Assembly (NCBI RefSeq): GCF_041080835.1
Contig: NZ_CP129683.1
Location: 2,046,001-2,110,000 of the forward strand
Source of the DNA: Bifidobacterium sp. WK012_4_13
GTDB lineage: Bacteria; Actinomycetota; Actinomycetes; Actinomycetales; Bifidobacteriaceae
Direction of reading: 5' to 3'
Length of the DNA: 64,000 bases
The notes below the pieces were generated by a model, which had not been told where the DNA came from, searched no databases, and saw only the letters and a list, made by a program, of their open reading frames with translations. The translations under genes were made by a program, and so were the position numbers. This document shows positions 17,381 to 27,232 of this stretch, in pieces; within the stretch, counting starts at the first letter, position 1; every line of letters begins with the position of its first letter.

Positions 17381-20300
17381 GTGCCCAAAGCACGCGTATA
17401 TGAATTGGCTAAAGCGCTTGGCGTGGATAGCAAGACAGTTCTTGAGAAACTCAAGGACATGGGTGAGTTCGTGAAATCGGCTTCTTCCACAGTTGAAGCC
17501 CCAGTCGTGAGAAGACTGAAGAACGCATTTCCCCAAACGAATCAAAACTCACAGAATGCCCAGGGAGCGCAAGCGCACGGGGCATCTCAGCACCCGACAC
17601 CCAAAGGTGCTTCACGTGGTTCAGCTCAGGTCTCTAACAGGCCTGGGCCACATAGGGCTCCGGCAAGCTCACATAATGAGGCTTCGCAGCGCGGCGGAAT
17701 GCGCCCGACGCAGCAGGTCAGCGAAGAATCGCAGTCTTCGTCAGGAACGCATGCCACTCCGTTGATGGCTGCCGAGGAAGAGCGAAGGGATTCCCGCCGT
17801 CCAGGTCGGACGGGCGGCTCCTCGCATGCCCCGACACCAGGTCAGAATCGCCGCGATCGTGGTGGTTTCGGCGATCAGCGTCGGGACTCACATTCAGATC
17901 GCAGCGATCGAGGCGAGCGAAGCGATCAGCGACGAGACGGACGCAATGATCGTGGACCACGTCCCAATGGTGGTTCTCATTCGAATCATGGACAGCATGT
18001 TGGCCGTGATGGAAGAAATGATCGCGATGGTCGCGACAGGCACGATTCTCGCGATAACCGCGGCGGACGCCCACAAGGCGGCGGCAATGCATCGGCTCCA
18101 AGGACACGTGCGACTGGAACTCCACGGCCAGGGAACAATCCCTTCAGCCGTAGGCAGGGAATGAGCGCGCCCACTCCTGGTGACATACCACGTCCACATC
18201 CAATGGCGCGACCGACGGTCAACGAAGGTCGTGGCAGAGGAGGACGCCCAGGCGATCACAACGGAGGATTCCGCGGTGGAAGACCAGGTCAGCGCCAGGG
18301 TGGTGGCCAAGGCCAGTGGGGTCACAACAACCATTCTCAGGGTGGCGGCCAAGGCCAGCATTCAGGGCAGGGCGGCAACCGTTTCGGCGGTGGCAACAAC
18401 TTCTCCGCACCTTCGAATGGACCTTCCAGCAACAGCAACGGTCGCGGTGGTCGCGGTCGCGGCGGTGCAGCAGGTGCATTCGGACGTCAGGGTGGAAAAT
18501 CATCAAGGTCCCGCAAGAACCGCATGGCCAAGCGTCAGGAATTCAACGAGATTCAAGCGCCCGTCATCGGTGGTGTGAGAATACCTGCCGGCAACGGCAA
18601 GATGATCAAGCTTCGTCAGGGAGCCACGCTTTCGGATCTGGCAGACAAGATCAATGTGAGTGCAGCCTCCCTGGTGACCGTGCTCTTCCATCTGGGCGAG
18701 ATGGCGACTGCCACGCAGTCCCTGGACGAGGCGACGTTCCAGATTCTCGGTGAGGAAATTGGCTGGGACATCAAGATCGTCTCCGCCGAAGAGGAAGACA
18801 AGGAACTTCTGCAAGAGTTCGACATCAACCTTGAGGAAGAGGAGGAGGGTCGCGACGACTCGAATCTCAAGCCTCGTCCACCGGTCGTCACGGTCATGGG
18901 CCATGTCGACCATGGTAAGACGCGATTGCTCGATACGATCCGAAAGACCAACACTTCGGCTCATGAGGCGGGCGGCATCACCCAGCGAATCGGCGCCTAT
19001 CAGGTGACCGTCGACCTTGAGGGCGAAGCTCGCAAGATCACCTTCCTTGATACGCCAGGCCATGAGGCGTTCACCGCCATGCGTGCCCGTGGTGCGGAAT
19101 TGACCGATGTCGCAGTGCTGGTCGTAGCCGCTGACGATGGCGTGATGCCTCAGACGGTTGAGGCAATCAACCACGCCCAGGCTGCCAACGTTCCAATCGT
19201 CGTGGCTGTCAACAAGATCGATGTGCCTGGCGCGAACCCGGAGAAGGTCCGTGGCCAGCTCACCGAGTTCGGTCTGGTCGCCGAGGAATATGGTGGAGAC
19301 ACCATGTTCGTCGATATTTCGGCAAAGCTCGGCACCAACGTGAACAAGCTTCTTGAGGCTGTGCTGCTGACGGCGGATGCATCGCTGGACTTGCGGGCCA
19401 ATCCGGATATGGACGCTCGAGGGGCGACGGTCGAGGCTCGTCTGGACAAGGGTCGTGGTGCAGTCGCCACAGTGCTCGTTCAGCAGGGCACCCTGCATGT
19501 CGGGGACGCCATCGTTGCTGGAACGTCATATGGCCGTGTGCGTGCCATGCTTGACGAGAACAGCAATCAGATGCAGGAGGCGACGCCTTCGACACCGGTC
19601 GCCGTTCTTGGTCTGACCTCCGTGCCGAGCGCAGGAGACCTGTTCCTTGTGGCATCCGATGACCGTACGGCTCGGCAGATCGCCGAGAAGCGTCAGGCCA
19701 CCGAGCGTGCCGCACAGCTTGCCAAGCGTAGGAAGATCGTTTCGCTTGAGAGCCTGAAGGAACAGTTCGCCAAGTCTGAGATCGACATGCTCAACATCGT
19801 CATCAAGGGTGAATCGTCCGGTTCGGTCGAGGCTTTGGAAGATTCCTTGATGAAGATCGAGGTGTCCGAAGAGGTCGGGATTCAGGTCATTCACCGCGGT
19901 GTCGGTGCAATCACCCAGAACGACGTCAATCTTGCTACGGTCGATAAGGCCGTCATCATTGGCTTCAATGTCCGTCCAAACCGTCAGGTTCAGGAACTTG
20001 CGGATCGCGAAGGCGTTGAGATCAAGTACTACTCCGTCATCTACAAGGCCATCGAAGATATCGAAGCTGCACTCAAGGGCATGCTCAAGCCTGAGTATGA
20101 GGAGGTCACGACATCGCATTCCGAGATTCGTGAGATCTTCCGTTCCTCCAAGTTTGGCAACATCGCTGGTGTCAAGGTCCTCGATGGCACCGTCACCAAG
20201 GGAACCAAGGCCCGTATCATGCGCGAGGGCGTCGTCACCGTCAACGATTTGGAAATCTCGACGCTGCGCCGCTTCAAGGATGATGTCAACGAGGTCAAGG

Positions 20301-20398
20301 AAGGCTACGAGGCTGGTATCAACCTTGGAAGCTTCAATGACATTCAGATTGGGGATGTCATCGAGACCTTCGAAATGCAAGAGGTCGAACGTAAGTAA
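17381..20398 (+). CDS. infB: Translation initiation factor IF-2
   Basis: IF-2, 1005 residues, the GTPase that brings initiator tRNA to the 30S subunit. The GTG at 17381 ([18 protein letters not shown]) follows AGGAGATATT; a TTG three bases earlier is less likely. Residues 1-50 are an IF2_N domain; about 55-385 is a linker of Gly, Arg, Asn, Asp and Gln, unusually hydrophilic and repetitive. The GTPase domain starts near 500: G1 GHVDHGKT (507-514), G2 GGITQRIG, G3 DTPGHEAF, G4 NKID and G5 SAK. Translation-factor beta-barrel domains follow ([35 protein letters not shown]). A long linker is usual in actinobacteria. A terminator hairpin and a palindromic repeat separate it from rbfA. Confidence 0.98.
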   Translation: MPKARVYELAKALGVDSKTVLEKLKDMGEFVKSASSTVEAPVVRRLKNAFPQTNQNSQNAQGAQAHGASQHPTPKGASRGSAQVSNRPGPHRAPASSHNEASQRGGMRPTQQVSEESQSSSGTHATPLMAAEEERRDSRRPGRTGGSSHAPTPGQNRRDRGGFGDQRRDSHSDRSDRGERSDQRRDGRNDRGPRPNGGSHSNHGQHVGRDGRNDRDGRDRHDSRDNRGGRPQGGGNASAPRTRATGTPRPGNNPFSRRQGMSAPTPGDIPRPHPMARPTVNEGRGRGGRPGDHNGGFRGGRPGQRQGGGQGQWGHNNHSQGGGQGQHSGQGGNRFGGGNNFSAPSNGPSSNSNGRGGRGRGGAAGAFGRQGGKSSRSRKNRMAKRQEFNEIQAPVIGGVRIPAGNGKMIKLRQGATLSDLADKINVSAASLVTVLFHLGEMATATQSLDEATFQILGEEIGWDIKIVSAEEEDKELLQEFDINLEEEEEGRDDSNLKPRPPVVTVMGHVDHGKTRLLDTIRKTNTSAHEAGGITQRIGAYQVTVDLEGEARKITFLDTPGHEAFTAMRARGAELTDVAVLVVAADDGVMPQTVEAINHAQAANVPIVVAVNKIDVPGANPEKVRGQLTEFGLVAEEYGGDTMFVDISAKLGTNVNKLLEAVLLTADASLDLRANPDMDARGATVEARLDKGRGAVATVLVQQGTLHVGDAIVAGTSYGRVRAMLDENSNQMQEATPSTPVAVLGLTSVPSAGDLFLVASDDRTARQIAEKRQATERAAQLAKRRKIVSLESLKEQFAKSEIDMLNIVIKGESSGSVEALEDSLMKIEVSEEVGIQVIHRGVGAITQNDVNLATVDKAVIIGFNVRPNRQVQELADREGVEIKYYSVIYKAIEDIEAALKGMLKPEYEEVTTSHSEIREIFRSSKFGNIAGVKVLDGTVTKGTKARIMREGVVTVNDLEISTLRRFKDDVNEVKEGYEAGINLGSFNDIQIGDVIETFEMQEVERK

Positions 20399-20410
20399 TC
20401 AAAAATGAAC

Positions 20411-20450
20411 AAATTTAGCCGCCGCAACAAGTTGCGGCGGCTAAATTTCT
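20411..20450 (+). terminator. Hairpin after infB
   Basis: A perfect inverted repeat of about 18 bp (20411-20428 with 20431-20448, four-base loop when the inner pair opens) begins 12 bases after the infB stop. It has only a short T stretch, so termination may be partial and allow read-through to rbfA. Confidence 0.7.
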
Positions 20451-20451
20451 T

Positions 20452-20572
20452 CGAGATTCCGAGTTTTGCGGCAATTCCGAAGTATAAGTGCCGATTCTTG
20501 GCTTTCCGGTGTCGATATTTCAGTGTTTTTTGACCTGAATACTTCGGAATTGCCGCAAAACTCGGAATCTCG
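20452..20572. repeat. Palindromic repeat element, copy 3
   Basis: Arms 20453-20485 and 20539-20571 are perfect 33-bp inverted repeats (34 with the outer C-G pair), same core as the other copies. The central sequence resembles copy 1 in the same orientation (shared TTGGCT, GTCGA and ATTTCAG blocks). It lies between the infB hairpin and the rbfA ribosome binding site. Confidence 0.9.
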
Positions 20573-20620
20573 TTTTTCAGACGTGAAAATTCTGGTGAAA
20601 AAAGACTAGGAGTGGGGAAA

Positions 20621-21253
20621 ATGGCAGGAACAAACCCGCGCGCGGTACGCATTGCGGCGCTGATTCAGCGAGTGATCGCATCCTCGATTGAATCTCAGCT
20701 GCATGACCAGCGACTTCAGGGTGTGACCATCACGGATGTCCGTGTCACCAACGACTTGCAGATCGCGCACGTTTTCTGGACTCAGCTGGGACAGTCCGGG
20801 CATGAACAGGGTGAGCGCAAGCGTGCTCAGCAGGCGCTGAACCAGGCGAAGGGACGTCTGCGTAGCTTGGTCGGGTCAAAGGCGGGACTTCGGCTGACCC
20901 CTCAGCTGCGTTTCGAATTCGATGAGGTTCCACGAGAGGCGACGGAAATCGAAGACATTCTCGTCGCGGCTCGCAGGCGTGACGTAGAACTCGAACGTTT
21001 GCGAAGCACCGCTTCATACGCTGGCGAAGAGGATCCATATCGCCATGATGACGATGCCGATGCCGATGCCGATGACGATGACTCCGCAGAGGACGCCGAT
21101 GATTCCGAGGTGGACGCTGCGCACGATGAGTCGGAGACGCCAGCCTATGTTGAGAGTATTGGCGATGTCGATAGCGATGGAGATGGCACAGGCACTGGCA
21201 CTGACGCAGAGTCCGCTCACGTTGATGAAGAATCTGAAAAAACTGGAAATTAA
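20621..21253 (+). CDS. rbfA: Ribosome-binding factor A, with acidic tail
   Basis: RbfA, 210 residues, a cold-shock and 30S maturation factor that binds 16S helix 1 regions. The start ATG follows CTAGGAGTGGGGAAA. The KH-type core (residues 1-120) shows NPRAVRIAALIQRVIASSIE, LQGVTITDVRVTNDLQIAHV and LTPQLRFEFDEVPREA. From about residue 140 the protein becomes a run of Asp, Ala, Glu and Gly, with GAT-rich simple sequence (positions 21045-21110). The tail is absent from most RbfA proteins outside this group. It belongs to the infB-rbfA-truB-ribF cluster but is separated from infB by a hairpin and a palindromic repeat. Confidence 0.95.
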   Translation: MAGTNPRAVRIAALIQRVIASSIESQLHDQRLQGVTITDVRVTNDLQIAHVFWTQLGQSGHEQGERKRAQQALNQAKGRLRSLVGSKAGLRLTPQLRFEFDEVPREATEIEDILVAARRRDVELERLRSTASYAGEEDPYRHDDDADADADDDDSAEDADDSEVDAAHDESETPAYVESIGDVDSDGDGTGTGTDAESAHVDEESEKTGN

Positions 21254-21350
21254 TCGGAATGTGCATATCATTGCAGTAAATAATGGGATGATTGGTCAAG
21301 TACTGGTTTTTTCGATTTTGAGAAGCTTCAACAACTGAATGGATGAGAGA

Positions 21351-22646
21351 ATGGCAGAGTCGGGGATCCTTCTTGTTGATAAGCCGCAGGGCGTAACCAG
21401 CCATGATGTGGTGGCTGCGGTAAGGGGTGCCTTGCATACGCGACATGTCGGTCACGCTGGGACTCTGGATCCCATGGCGACCGGACTCCTGGTCATAGGC
21501 TTCGGCGATGCCACAAGATTGCTGCGGTACATGGTCGGGCATGACAAGCAGTATGTGGCAACCATACGGCTAGGTCTGGCGACTGATTCCGATGATGCCG
21601 ACGGCCGGATACTTCGACCGGATGCCACTGTCAGGAAACGGGTTGCGGACATCGTGAAGACGATCAGCCTTGATGGTCTCCAGGCTCTTGTGGATGAATT
21701 CTTCGTCGGCGCGATCGAACAGATTCCAAGCGCGTTCTCTTCTGTGCGTGTCAATGGCAAGCATGCCTATGAACTGGCTCGCAATGGGGAAAAGCCGAAT
21801 CTGGCTCCACGTGAGGTTACCGTCCATAAGTTCGATATTCTTGGGTTGCGAAACGACGACGTACGGATTCATGATGCGGATTGTCGTCTTGCAGTGGACA
21901 GCGCCGACTACGTGGGTGAGGCTGCGGATGTCGCCGGAGGCAATGATGTTGATGACCATCATGACCATGACCATGGCCATGCTGATGATGAGAGCTCAGT
22001 GAGAGTCTCAGTCCTCGATGTTTTCGTTCGTGTGAGTTGTTCGAGTGGAACGTATATTCGTGCATTGGCGCGTGACCTGGGTGCCCGGCTAGGCATTGGC
22101 GGCCATCTTGTCGCTCTTCGGCGGACGAGGGTCGGAGGTTTTCTTGTCGGTCGGGAAGAATCGCCATACGAGTCCTCGGTCCAGCCTGCCAATCCGCAGA
22201 TAGCGGACGATGCACCCTTATGCACGGTGGCGGGCACAGAGGTCCGAACACACGTTGCCAGGGTCAGGGTTGTTCCGCGCGAGCTTACAGATAGGAAAAC
22301 CGGCAAGCTTATCGTCCGCAACAGGGCAGTGATGCTGGAAGATGCCGAGTCTCTCTTGAAATCAGCCCTCAGCCCAGCGGTCGCAGCCTCGACGATGATG
22401 AATTCCATAGATATTTCTGCGAAGGAGGCGGAGGATCTGAGTCATGGCAGGATTATCGCCAGACACGTATCAGACCCAACCGCTGCGATACATGAGCCAA
22501 GGCACAGTTCGGCGTCCGGCGAATCGGCAACGGCGACGTCAAGTCCGCGATTGTGCGCGATCCTGGTCCCCTATAGGCATGATTCGGCCAAGCCTCAAAC
22601 CGTGTTTTCCGATGCATTCGAGGAATGGCAGAAGAAACAGAAGTGA
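21351..22646 (+). CDS. truB: tRNA pseudouridine synthase B, with His/Asp-rich insertion
   Basis: TruB, 431 residues from the chosen start, makes pseudouridine 55 in the T arm of tRNAs. Catalytic Asp40 lies in HAGTLDPMATG; other family blocks are SGILLVDKPQGVTSHDVV, GAIEQIPSAFSSVRVNGKHAYE and VRVSCSSGTYIRALARDLG. Between the last two is an insertion with DDHHDHDHGHADD (coding DNA about 21940-21990), which could bind metal. The C-terminal 150 residues are longer than in E. coli. The start at 21351 (MAESGILL) follows GGATGAGAGA; an ATG four codons upstream (21339) is possible. It is followed by ribF, the normal order. Confidence 0.94.
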   Translation: MAESGILLVDKPQGVTSHDVVAAVRGALHTRHVGHAGTLDPMATGLLVIGFGDATRLLRYMVGHDKQYVATIRLGLATDSDDADGRILRPDATVRKRVADIVKTISLDGLQALVDEFFVGAIEQIPSAFSSVRVNGKHAYELARNGEKPNLAPREVTVHKFDILGLRNDDVRIHDADCRLAVDSADYVGEAADVAGGNDVDDHHDHDHGHADDESSVRVSVLDVFVRVSCSSGTYIRALARDLGARLGIGGHLVALRRTRVGGFLVGREESPYESSVQPANPQIADDAPLCTVAGTEVRTHVARVRVVPRELTDRKTGKLIVRNRAVMLEDAESLLKSALSPAVAASTMMNSIDISAKEAEDLSHGRIIARHVSDPTAAIHEPRHSSASGESATATSSPRLCAILVPYRHDSAKPQTVFSDAFEEWQKKQK

Positions 22647-22729
22647 GTAAGATGTGTTGAGGTGAATTGAAGAGCTTGTCGATGAAGGTGCGCGTTCGGC
22701 TGAGGTCGAATCGCAGTGATGGGAGTTGA

Positions 22730-23956
22730 ATGAGGATCAGCAGACTTACGCCTGACGAGAGTGGAATTGTGCCATGGCCAACATTGAGCGTATCCAAGAA
22801 GGCAGTGGTTACCGTCGGCGTATTCGATGGCATGCACAGAGGACATACCGAACTTCTTGAACGCGTCAAGGCGCTTGCTGAACAGCAACGGGCCTATTCC
22901 GTGGTGATCATGTTCGACCCTCGGCCCGGCGTCGTTCATCATTTCGTCAAGGAACATGATGGTATGGAACCTACTGCCGACGATCTTGCTGTCGATTCGC
23001 AAGCCCTGATGAGCGTGGATGAACGTATGCACAGGATGGCACAGCTAGGAATCGATCATGTGCTCATCGTCGCATACAATCTGGCATTTGCTGCAAAATC
23101 ATACCGATTCTTCCTCGGACAGCTTGTCGGGAAGGTAGGAATGCGCACGCTTGTGCTTGGCAGCGATGCGGAAATGGGATCGAACCGTGCTGGCGATGTC
23201 GAGGCGATACAGAGACTCGCCGAGGCCACCGGGGTGTTCCAGCTTGATGTCGTCGGCGACGTTGGGCCAGGGTACACGCGCGTCCCAAGAATTATTGAAC
23301 CGCAGGCCCCAGAGCAGGCAGGGGAGCCTGATGATCCTTTGCTGCATATGACGAAGGATGAGCAGCGTGCCTGGAGCAAGAGCCATGATGCTGCGAAGGT
23401 TCGCGTGTGGAGTTCGACCAATGTCCGATATCTGCTATCACAAGGTCGGATGGCAGAGGCGAATGAGGTTCTTGGACATGATCATGTCATCGAAGGACAG
23501 GTCGTTCACGGTGAACAGCGAGGCCGCGATCTCGGTTTCCCCACTGCAAATCTAGGTGAGCCGGTCGGTGGATACATACCCGTCGATGGCGTCTATGCAG
23601 GCTGGCTGGTTGATCTTGGCAAGCGCGACAAGGTGCTTGACGGATACGAAGAGGAAGATTCCGCTGCGATTTCGCAGGCGAATGTCGATGCGCGTGTATC
23701 ACCCGGTTCACCTTGGCGTTGGCCGGCCGCGATCTCGATTGGCACGAAAGAGACGTATGAGAGTCAGACCGGTCTGCGGCATCGCGTGGTAGAGGCATAT
23801 GCGATGAGCAAGGAGTGGCTCGATCTATATGACCACGATGTGCGCATTGAATTTACCAATTTTCTCAGGCCACAGGTGAAGTTCGATGGCTCGGATCAGC
23901 TTGTGGATCAACTCAGGAAAGATGAGCAGAGCGCGCTGAAACTTCTCGGAGCTTAG
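22730..23956 (+). CDS. ribF: Bifunctional riboflavin kinase / FAD synthetase
   Basis: RibF, 408 residues, phosphorylates riboflavin to FMN and adenylates it to FAD. The N-terminal nucleotidyltransferase domain shows VTVGVFDGMHRGHTELL (the HxGH-like motif as MHRGH) and NLAFAAKSYRFFLGQLV. The C-terminal flavokinase domain shows VIEGQVVHGEQRGRDLGFPTANL, GGYIPVDGVYAGW and the Glu in HVRIEF-like HDVRIEFTNFLRPQVKFD. The C-terminal domain has an insertion of about 40 residues between YAGW and AAISIGTKETY. Start ATG follows GATGGGAGTTGA. Terminal gene of the infB cluster, convergent with radA. Confidence 0.95.
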   Translation: MRISRLTPDESGIVPWPTLSVSKKAVVTVGVFDGMHRGHTELLERVKALAEQQRAYSVVIMFDPRPGVVHHFVKEHDGMEPTADDLAVDSQALMSVDERMHRMAQLGIDHVLIVAYNLAFAAKSYRFFLGQLVGKVGMRTLVLGSDAEMGSNRAGDVEAIQRLAEATGVFQLDVVGDVGPGYTRVPRIIEPQAPEQAGEPDDPLLHMTKDEQRAWSKSHDAAKVRVWSSTNVRYLLSQGRMAEANEVLGHDHVIEGQVVHGEQRGRDLGFPTANLGEPVGGYIPVDGVYAGWLVDLGKRDKVLDGYEEEDSAAISQANVDARVSPGSPWRWPAAISIGTKETYESQTGLRHRVVEAYAMSKEWLDLYDHDVRIEFTNFLRPQVKFDGSDQLVDQLRKDEQSALKLLGA

Positions 23957-23979
23957 TCCCTGGATTGCATCGGGGACTT
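23955..23979 (+). terminator. Weak hairpin between ribF and radA
   Basis: A 6-bp stem (23955-23960 with 23973-23978) overlaps the ribF stop and ends in TTG. It is the only candidate between these convergent genes. Confidence 0.35.
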
Positions 23980-23990
23980 GTCATAGGGGT

Positions 23991-25391
23991 TCATTGCCTG
24001 GAAATTCCCAAGGCATTCAAGGCTTCCTTGATGGTTGAAACCTCGAGAACCTTCATGGACCTTGCATTGAGGGTTCTCGCACCTCGGCGCTGTGCGGCGA
24101 CCACGACCGTGGCAAATCCCAGCCGCGCGGCCTCATCGATTCGTTGCTGCAGTCGTGGGACTGGCCGGACCTGACCAGTGAGTGAGATCTCCCCAATCGC
24201 GCAGACTGTCCGTGGAATCGGATGGTGCGTTGCCGCGCTCGCAAGAGCGGCGACTACCGCCAGATCGCATGCAGGTTCGCGTGCGGTTGCTCCCGCGATC
24301 GTGGAAACATAGAGATCGTTGCTGAGCAAGGGTATGCGTCCGTGCCGATGCAGCACCGCAACGAGCATGGCCAGACGGTTCGTGTCGACGCCATTCGTGG
24401 CACGGCGGGGAGCGGGAAGAACGGAATTCGTGACCAACGCCTGTACCTCTATCGGCAGGCTGCGATGGCCATCTACGGTGAAGGTGATGCATGTCCCTTC
24501 AACTGCATGCTCATCGGGTGAGAGGAACAGCCCGGCTGGATTGCGGACCTCCTCTATGCCATCGCCGCTCATGTCGAAGCAGCCAACTTCGTCAGTTGGG
24601 CCGAAGCGGTTCTTTGCCGCTCTGAGCATGCGCAATGCGGTCTGCGAATCGCCTTCGAACTGGCATACGACATCGACTAGGTGTTCCAGCGTACGAGGTC
24701 CGGCGATCGAGCCGTCCTTGGTCACGTGGCCGACGAGGAAAGTCGGGATGTTAAGCGTTTTGGCGGCGTCTATCAGTGCGCTTGCAACCTCTCGAACCTG
24801 CGAGGAACCACCCGTGATTCCATCGACATCCGCTGAGGATATGGTCTGGGCGGAATCGACTATCGCCAGTGTCGGCTTTTCCTGCTCGATAAGTGCCAGG
24901 ACCGTCGAAAGGTCAGTCGTCGATGCAAGGAGGAGCCGTTGCTGAACGGCATCGACCCGAGTCGCTCGCATACGAATCTGGGCCTGCGATTCCTCGCCCG
25001 AGACATACAGCACTGTCTGTCCCTCCTGAGATGCTATGCGCCCGGCGGATTCCAGCAGCAAGGTCGACTTGCCTATGCCAGGCTCGCCAGCAAGCAGCAC
25101 GACCGATCCAGGCACGATGCCGCCGCCAAGGACCCGGTCAAATTCCTCAAAGCCAGTTGCGACTCGGTTTACCTGATCTGAACCGACTTCGGTTATCGGT
25201 GTGGCCGATTGCGTTGCATCCAATCTCGGCTCGCGTCTGCCGGATGCTCCGGCTTTCGAGATTCCGGAGATTCTGGCTTCATGAAATTCCTCGATGGTTC
25301 CCCATTCGCCACACTGCGGGCATCGTCCGAACCATTTCGCACCACTCCAGCCACATTCGGTACACACATATTGAGTCGTGCTCTTTGTCAT
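23991..25391 (-). CDS. radA: DNA repair protein RadA/Sms
   Basis: RadA, 466 residues, a RecA-like helicase that helps branch migration in recombination repair. An N-terminal zinc finger reads CTECGWSGAKWFGRCPQCGE; the Walker A motif is GEPGIGKST; the RadA signature KNRFGPTDEVG follows, and the C-terminal Lon-protease-like domain contains LAVVAALASAATHHPIP. The ATG at 25391 (MTKSTTQYVC) lies opposite the promoter of the next gene. No fusion or truncation. It is convergent with ribF. Confidence 0.96.
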   Translation of the reverse strand: MTKSTTQYVCTECGWSGAKWFGRCPQCGEWGTIEEFHEARISGISKAGASGRREPRLDATQSATPITEVGSDQVNRVATGFEEFDRVLGGGIVPGSVVLLAGEPGIGKSTLLLESAGRIASQEGQTVLYVSGEESQAQIRMRATRVDAVQQRLLLASTTDLSTVLALIEQEKPTLAIVDSAQTISSADVDGITGGSSQVREVASALIDAAKTLNIPTFLVGHVTKDGSIAGPRTLEHLVDVVCQFEGDSQTALRMLRAAKNRFGPTDEVGCFDMSGDGIEEVRNPAGLFLSPDEHAVEGTCITFTVDGHRSLPIEVQALVTNSVLPAPRRATNGVDTNRLAMLVAVLHRHGRIPLLSNDLYVSTIAGATAREPACDLAVVAALASAATHHPIPRTVCAIGEISLTGQVRPVPRLQQRIDEAARLGFATVVVAAQRRGARTLNARSMKVLEVSTIKEALNALGISRQ

Positions 25392-25505
25392 ACTGAAACG
25401 CTATAGAACTTTACGGACAATTGTCAGGAAGAATAATCGAATGATTGTCTGAACACTCACCAAGTTTTGAGCTGTGCGTCGTCTGGCTGTGAGAGAATCG
25501 GCAGC

Positions 25506-26135
25506 ATGGCGCAATATCAATCAGCAAAGTCCCATCGCATGCTGCTCACGGTTCTGTGGGCCATTGCAGCAGTCATCGTTATCGTCCTCGTCAGCGCATT
25601 CGTATGGCCAAGGTGGGCGATCCGCGGTTCAGAAGATGCGGCATCGACACAGACGGCGACATCGTCTCAGAGCACGGCAGCCTCTGCGACTCCGACATCG
25701 CCGACGATTTCGCCATCTGCACTGCCGACAGATGCGAGCACTCTGCTGAAAACCATGCCCGACTCGGTTCGCAACTATGCACGTACCCAGGCGACTGCCG
25801 CCACGACGTGGAGTTCTTCGTCTCCGATAGAGGAATACACCGTGGTGTATTCGACGGGTGACAGTGCCGAGGACATTACGTTGACCGTCGCGCAGTGGTC
25901 CACCTCGGATGACGCGAAACAGCAGTACGACACGGTTGCGGCAACGCTCACCGGGGACGAGATTGCCTCGGGGAACGTGAAGGTCTCCGGGTCTGCGACC
26001 GGCGCATATGTCGTCAAATCCGATACTGCCAACAAGAAGGATGCGACGGCACTTTGGCAGAACAGCACCGTTCTGATTCAGGCGCACGGTGAGAAGGAAG
26101 CAGTGAAGAACTTCTATCAGAAGTTCCCGCTGTGA
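25506..26135 (+). CDS. Membrane-anchored protein of unknown function
   Basis: A 209-residue protein with a single N-terminal transmembrane segment (LLTVLWAIAAVIVIVLVSAF, about residues 15-34), then a Thr/Ser/Ala-rich linker and a small extracytoplasmic domain with no cysteines. The C-terminal part (EYTVVYSTGDSAEDITLTVA, GSATGAYVVKS, KEAVKNFYQKFPL) could be an alpha/beta fold, but I do not recognise the family. The ATG at 25506 is chosen because it opens just before the membrane helix; an in-frame start 13 codons upstream gives an unlikely N-terminus. It is divergent from radA and upstream of the bS22 gene. Confidence 0.75.
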   Translation: MAQYQSAKSHRMLLTVLWAIAAVIVIVLVSAFVWPRWAIRGSEDAASTQTATSSQSTAASATPTSPTISPSALPTDASTLLKTMPDSVRNYARTQATAATTWSSSSPIEEYTVVYSTGDSAEDITLTVAQWSTSDDAKQQYDTVAATLTGDEIASGNVKVSGSATGAYVVKSDTANKKDATALWQNSTVLIQAHGEKEAVKNFYQKFPL

Positions 26136-26278
26136 ACCGTCACCCTGTCAGTTTTTCGTCCAAAGGGTCGTCTGTCCGCATTTTGGAGGACCGAGCTTGG
26201 AAAACGCTCGCTCGTCGTCGCTGAAGCAGTGTAGTATAGGGCGAGTTGCAATCTTTCAAGTAAGGAACGGAGGCTCGG

Positions 26279-26368
26279 ATGGGTTCTGTCATCAAGAAGC
26301 GCCGCAAGCGGATGAGTAAGAAGAAGCATCGCAAAATGCTGCGTAAGACTCGCCACCAGCGCAAGTAG
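26279..26368 (+). CDS. Small basic ribosomal protein bS22 / AURKAIP1-COX24 domain protein
   Basis: A 29-codon gene encoding MGSVIKKRRKRMSKKKHRKM followed by LRKTRHQRK. This highly basic peptide matches the actinobacterial bS22 protein, described in mycobacteria as an additional small-subunit protein near the decoding region. AACGGAGGCTCGG before the ATG is a good ribosome binding site and a terminator follows the stop by 11 bases, so it is an independent small gene. It is shorter than the ORF sizes usually reported and easily missed. Confidence 0.9.
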   Translation: MGSVIKKRRKRMSKKKHRKMLRKTRHQRK

Positions 26369-26378
26369 CTTTTATAAT

Positions 26379-26408
26379 GATCCCCGACTGCTATGCCGGG
26401 GATTTTTC
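26379..26408 (+). terminator. Terminator after bS22
   Basis: A 7-bp GC-rich stem (26380-26386 with 26397-26403), 10-base loop, then TTTTTCG. Confidence 0.75.
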
Positions 26409-26441
26409 GTATGTTCCTTGTGAGGCGAGCGACGCCTCCAG

Positions 26442-27140
26442 CTACTTATTGGAGTTTGTCAGCACACGAGGCCCTCGAGGGTCCCCGACAATCACTGTGT
26501 TTACCATGTTAAGGAACAGTCCGTGCTCGACGACACCGACGGTGGTGATCAGATCTTCGGCCAAGTCCTGAGGATGATCGATACGGTTCATATGAAGGTC
26601 AACGATGAAGTTCTTTTCATCGGTTCGGATCGGCGTGCCCTCCGCATCTACTCTCAAGGTCGGCTCGTATCCGCGGTTCTTGAAGCGTGTAATCACATGC
26701 TGGACGCCGAATGGAATGACCTCTACAGGCAGCGGGAAGCGGCCGATCGTGTCTACGACCTTGGATTCGTCAACGATCCAGACGATTTTCTCTGAATTCG
26801 TGGCGACGATTTTTTCCCAAAGCAGTGCAGCTCCACCACCCTTGATGCCGTTGAAGTGCTGATCGACTTCATCGGCGCCGTCGACGGTGACATCAATGTG
26901 CGATACCTCATCGATGTCAACGATCTTGATGCCGAAGGACTCCGCCTGAGCCTTGGTGCGATTCGAAGTCGTGACGCCAGTGAAGTGCAGGCCTTCCTCC
27001 TTGACTCGCCTTCCCAGTTCATCGACGAAGAACTTCACGGTCGAGCCTGTTCCGAGCCCTGCAACCATGTCATTTTCTATAAGCTTGGCTGCTTCGATGC
27101 CCGCCGCCTTCTTCAACGCGTCCTGTTCGGATTTCTCCAT
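26442..27140 (-). CDS. rpiA: Ribose-5-phosphate isomerase A
   Basis: RpiA, 232 residues, interconverts ribose-5-phosphate and ribulose-5-phosphate; in bifidobacteria it serves the phosphoketolase (bifid) pathway. Motifs: GLGTGSTVKFFVDELG, TTSNRTKAQA, the active-site DVTVDGADEVD and KGGGAALLWEKIVA. The ATG follows GAGGCACTT on the minus strand. A short hairpin (26422-26438) lies directly after the stop. Its partner upstream, the RNase HI gene, is on the same strand 92 bases away. Confidence 0.97.
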   Translation of the reverse strand: MEKSEQDALKKAAGIEAAKLIENDMVAGLGTGSTVKFFVDELGRRVKEEGLHFTGVTTSNRTKAQAESFGIKIVDIDEVSHIDVTVDGADEVDQHFNGIKGGGAALLWEKIVATNSEKIVWIVDESKVVDTIGRFPLPVEVIPFGVQHVITRFKNRGYEPTLRVDAEGTPIRTDEKNFIVDLHMNRIDHPQDLAEDLITTVGVVEHGLFLNMVNTVIVGDPRGPRVLTNSNK

Positions 27141-27232
27141 AAGTGCCTCTTTCCATAACGTGTGGGATCAATTCAATTTAATGAAGAGCACAATCAACCA
27201 TAGTAGTGGTCTGCATGCCCGAGTCGGCGCGC

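Noticed and set aside
18503..19498. 331-codon open frame antisense to infB
   Set aside because: It lies opposite the well-conserved IF-2 GTPase region and has no family features.
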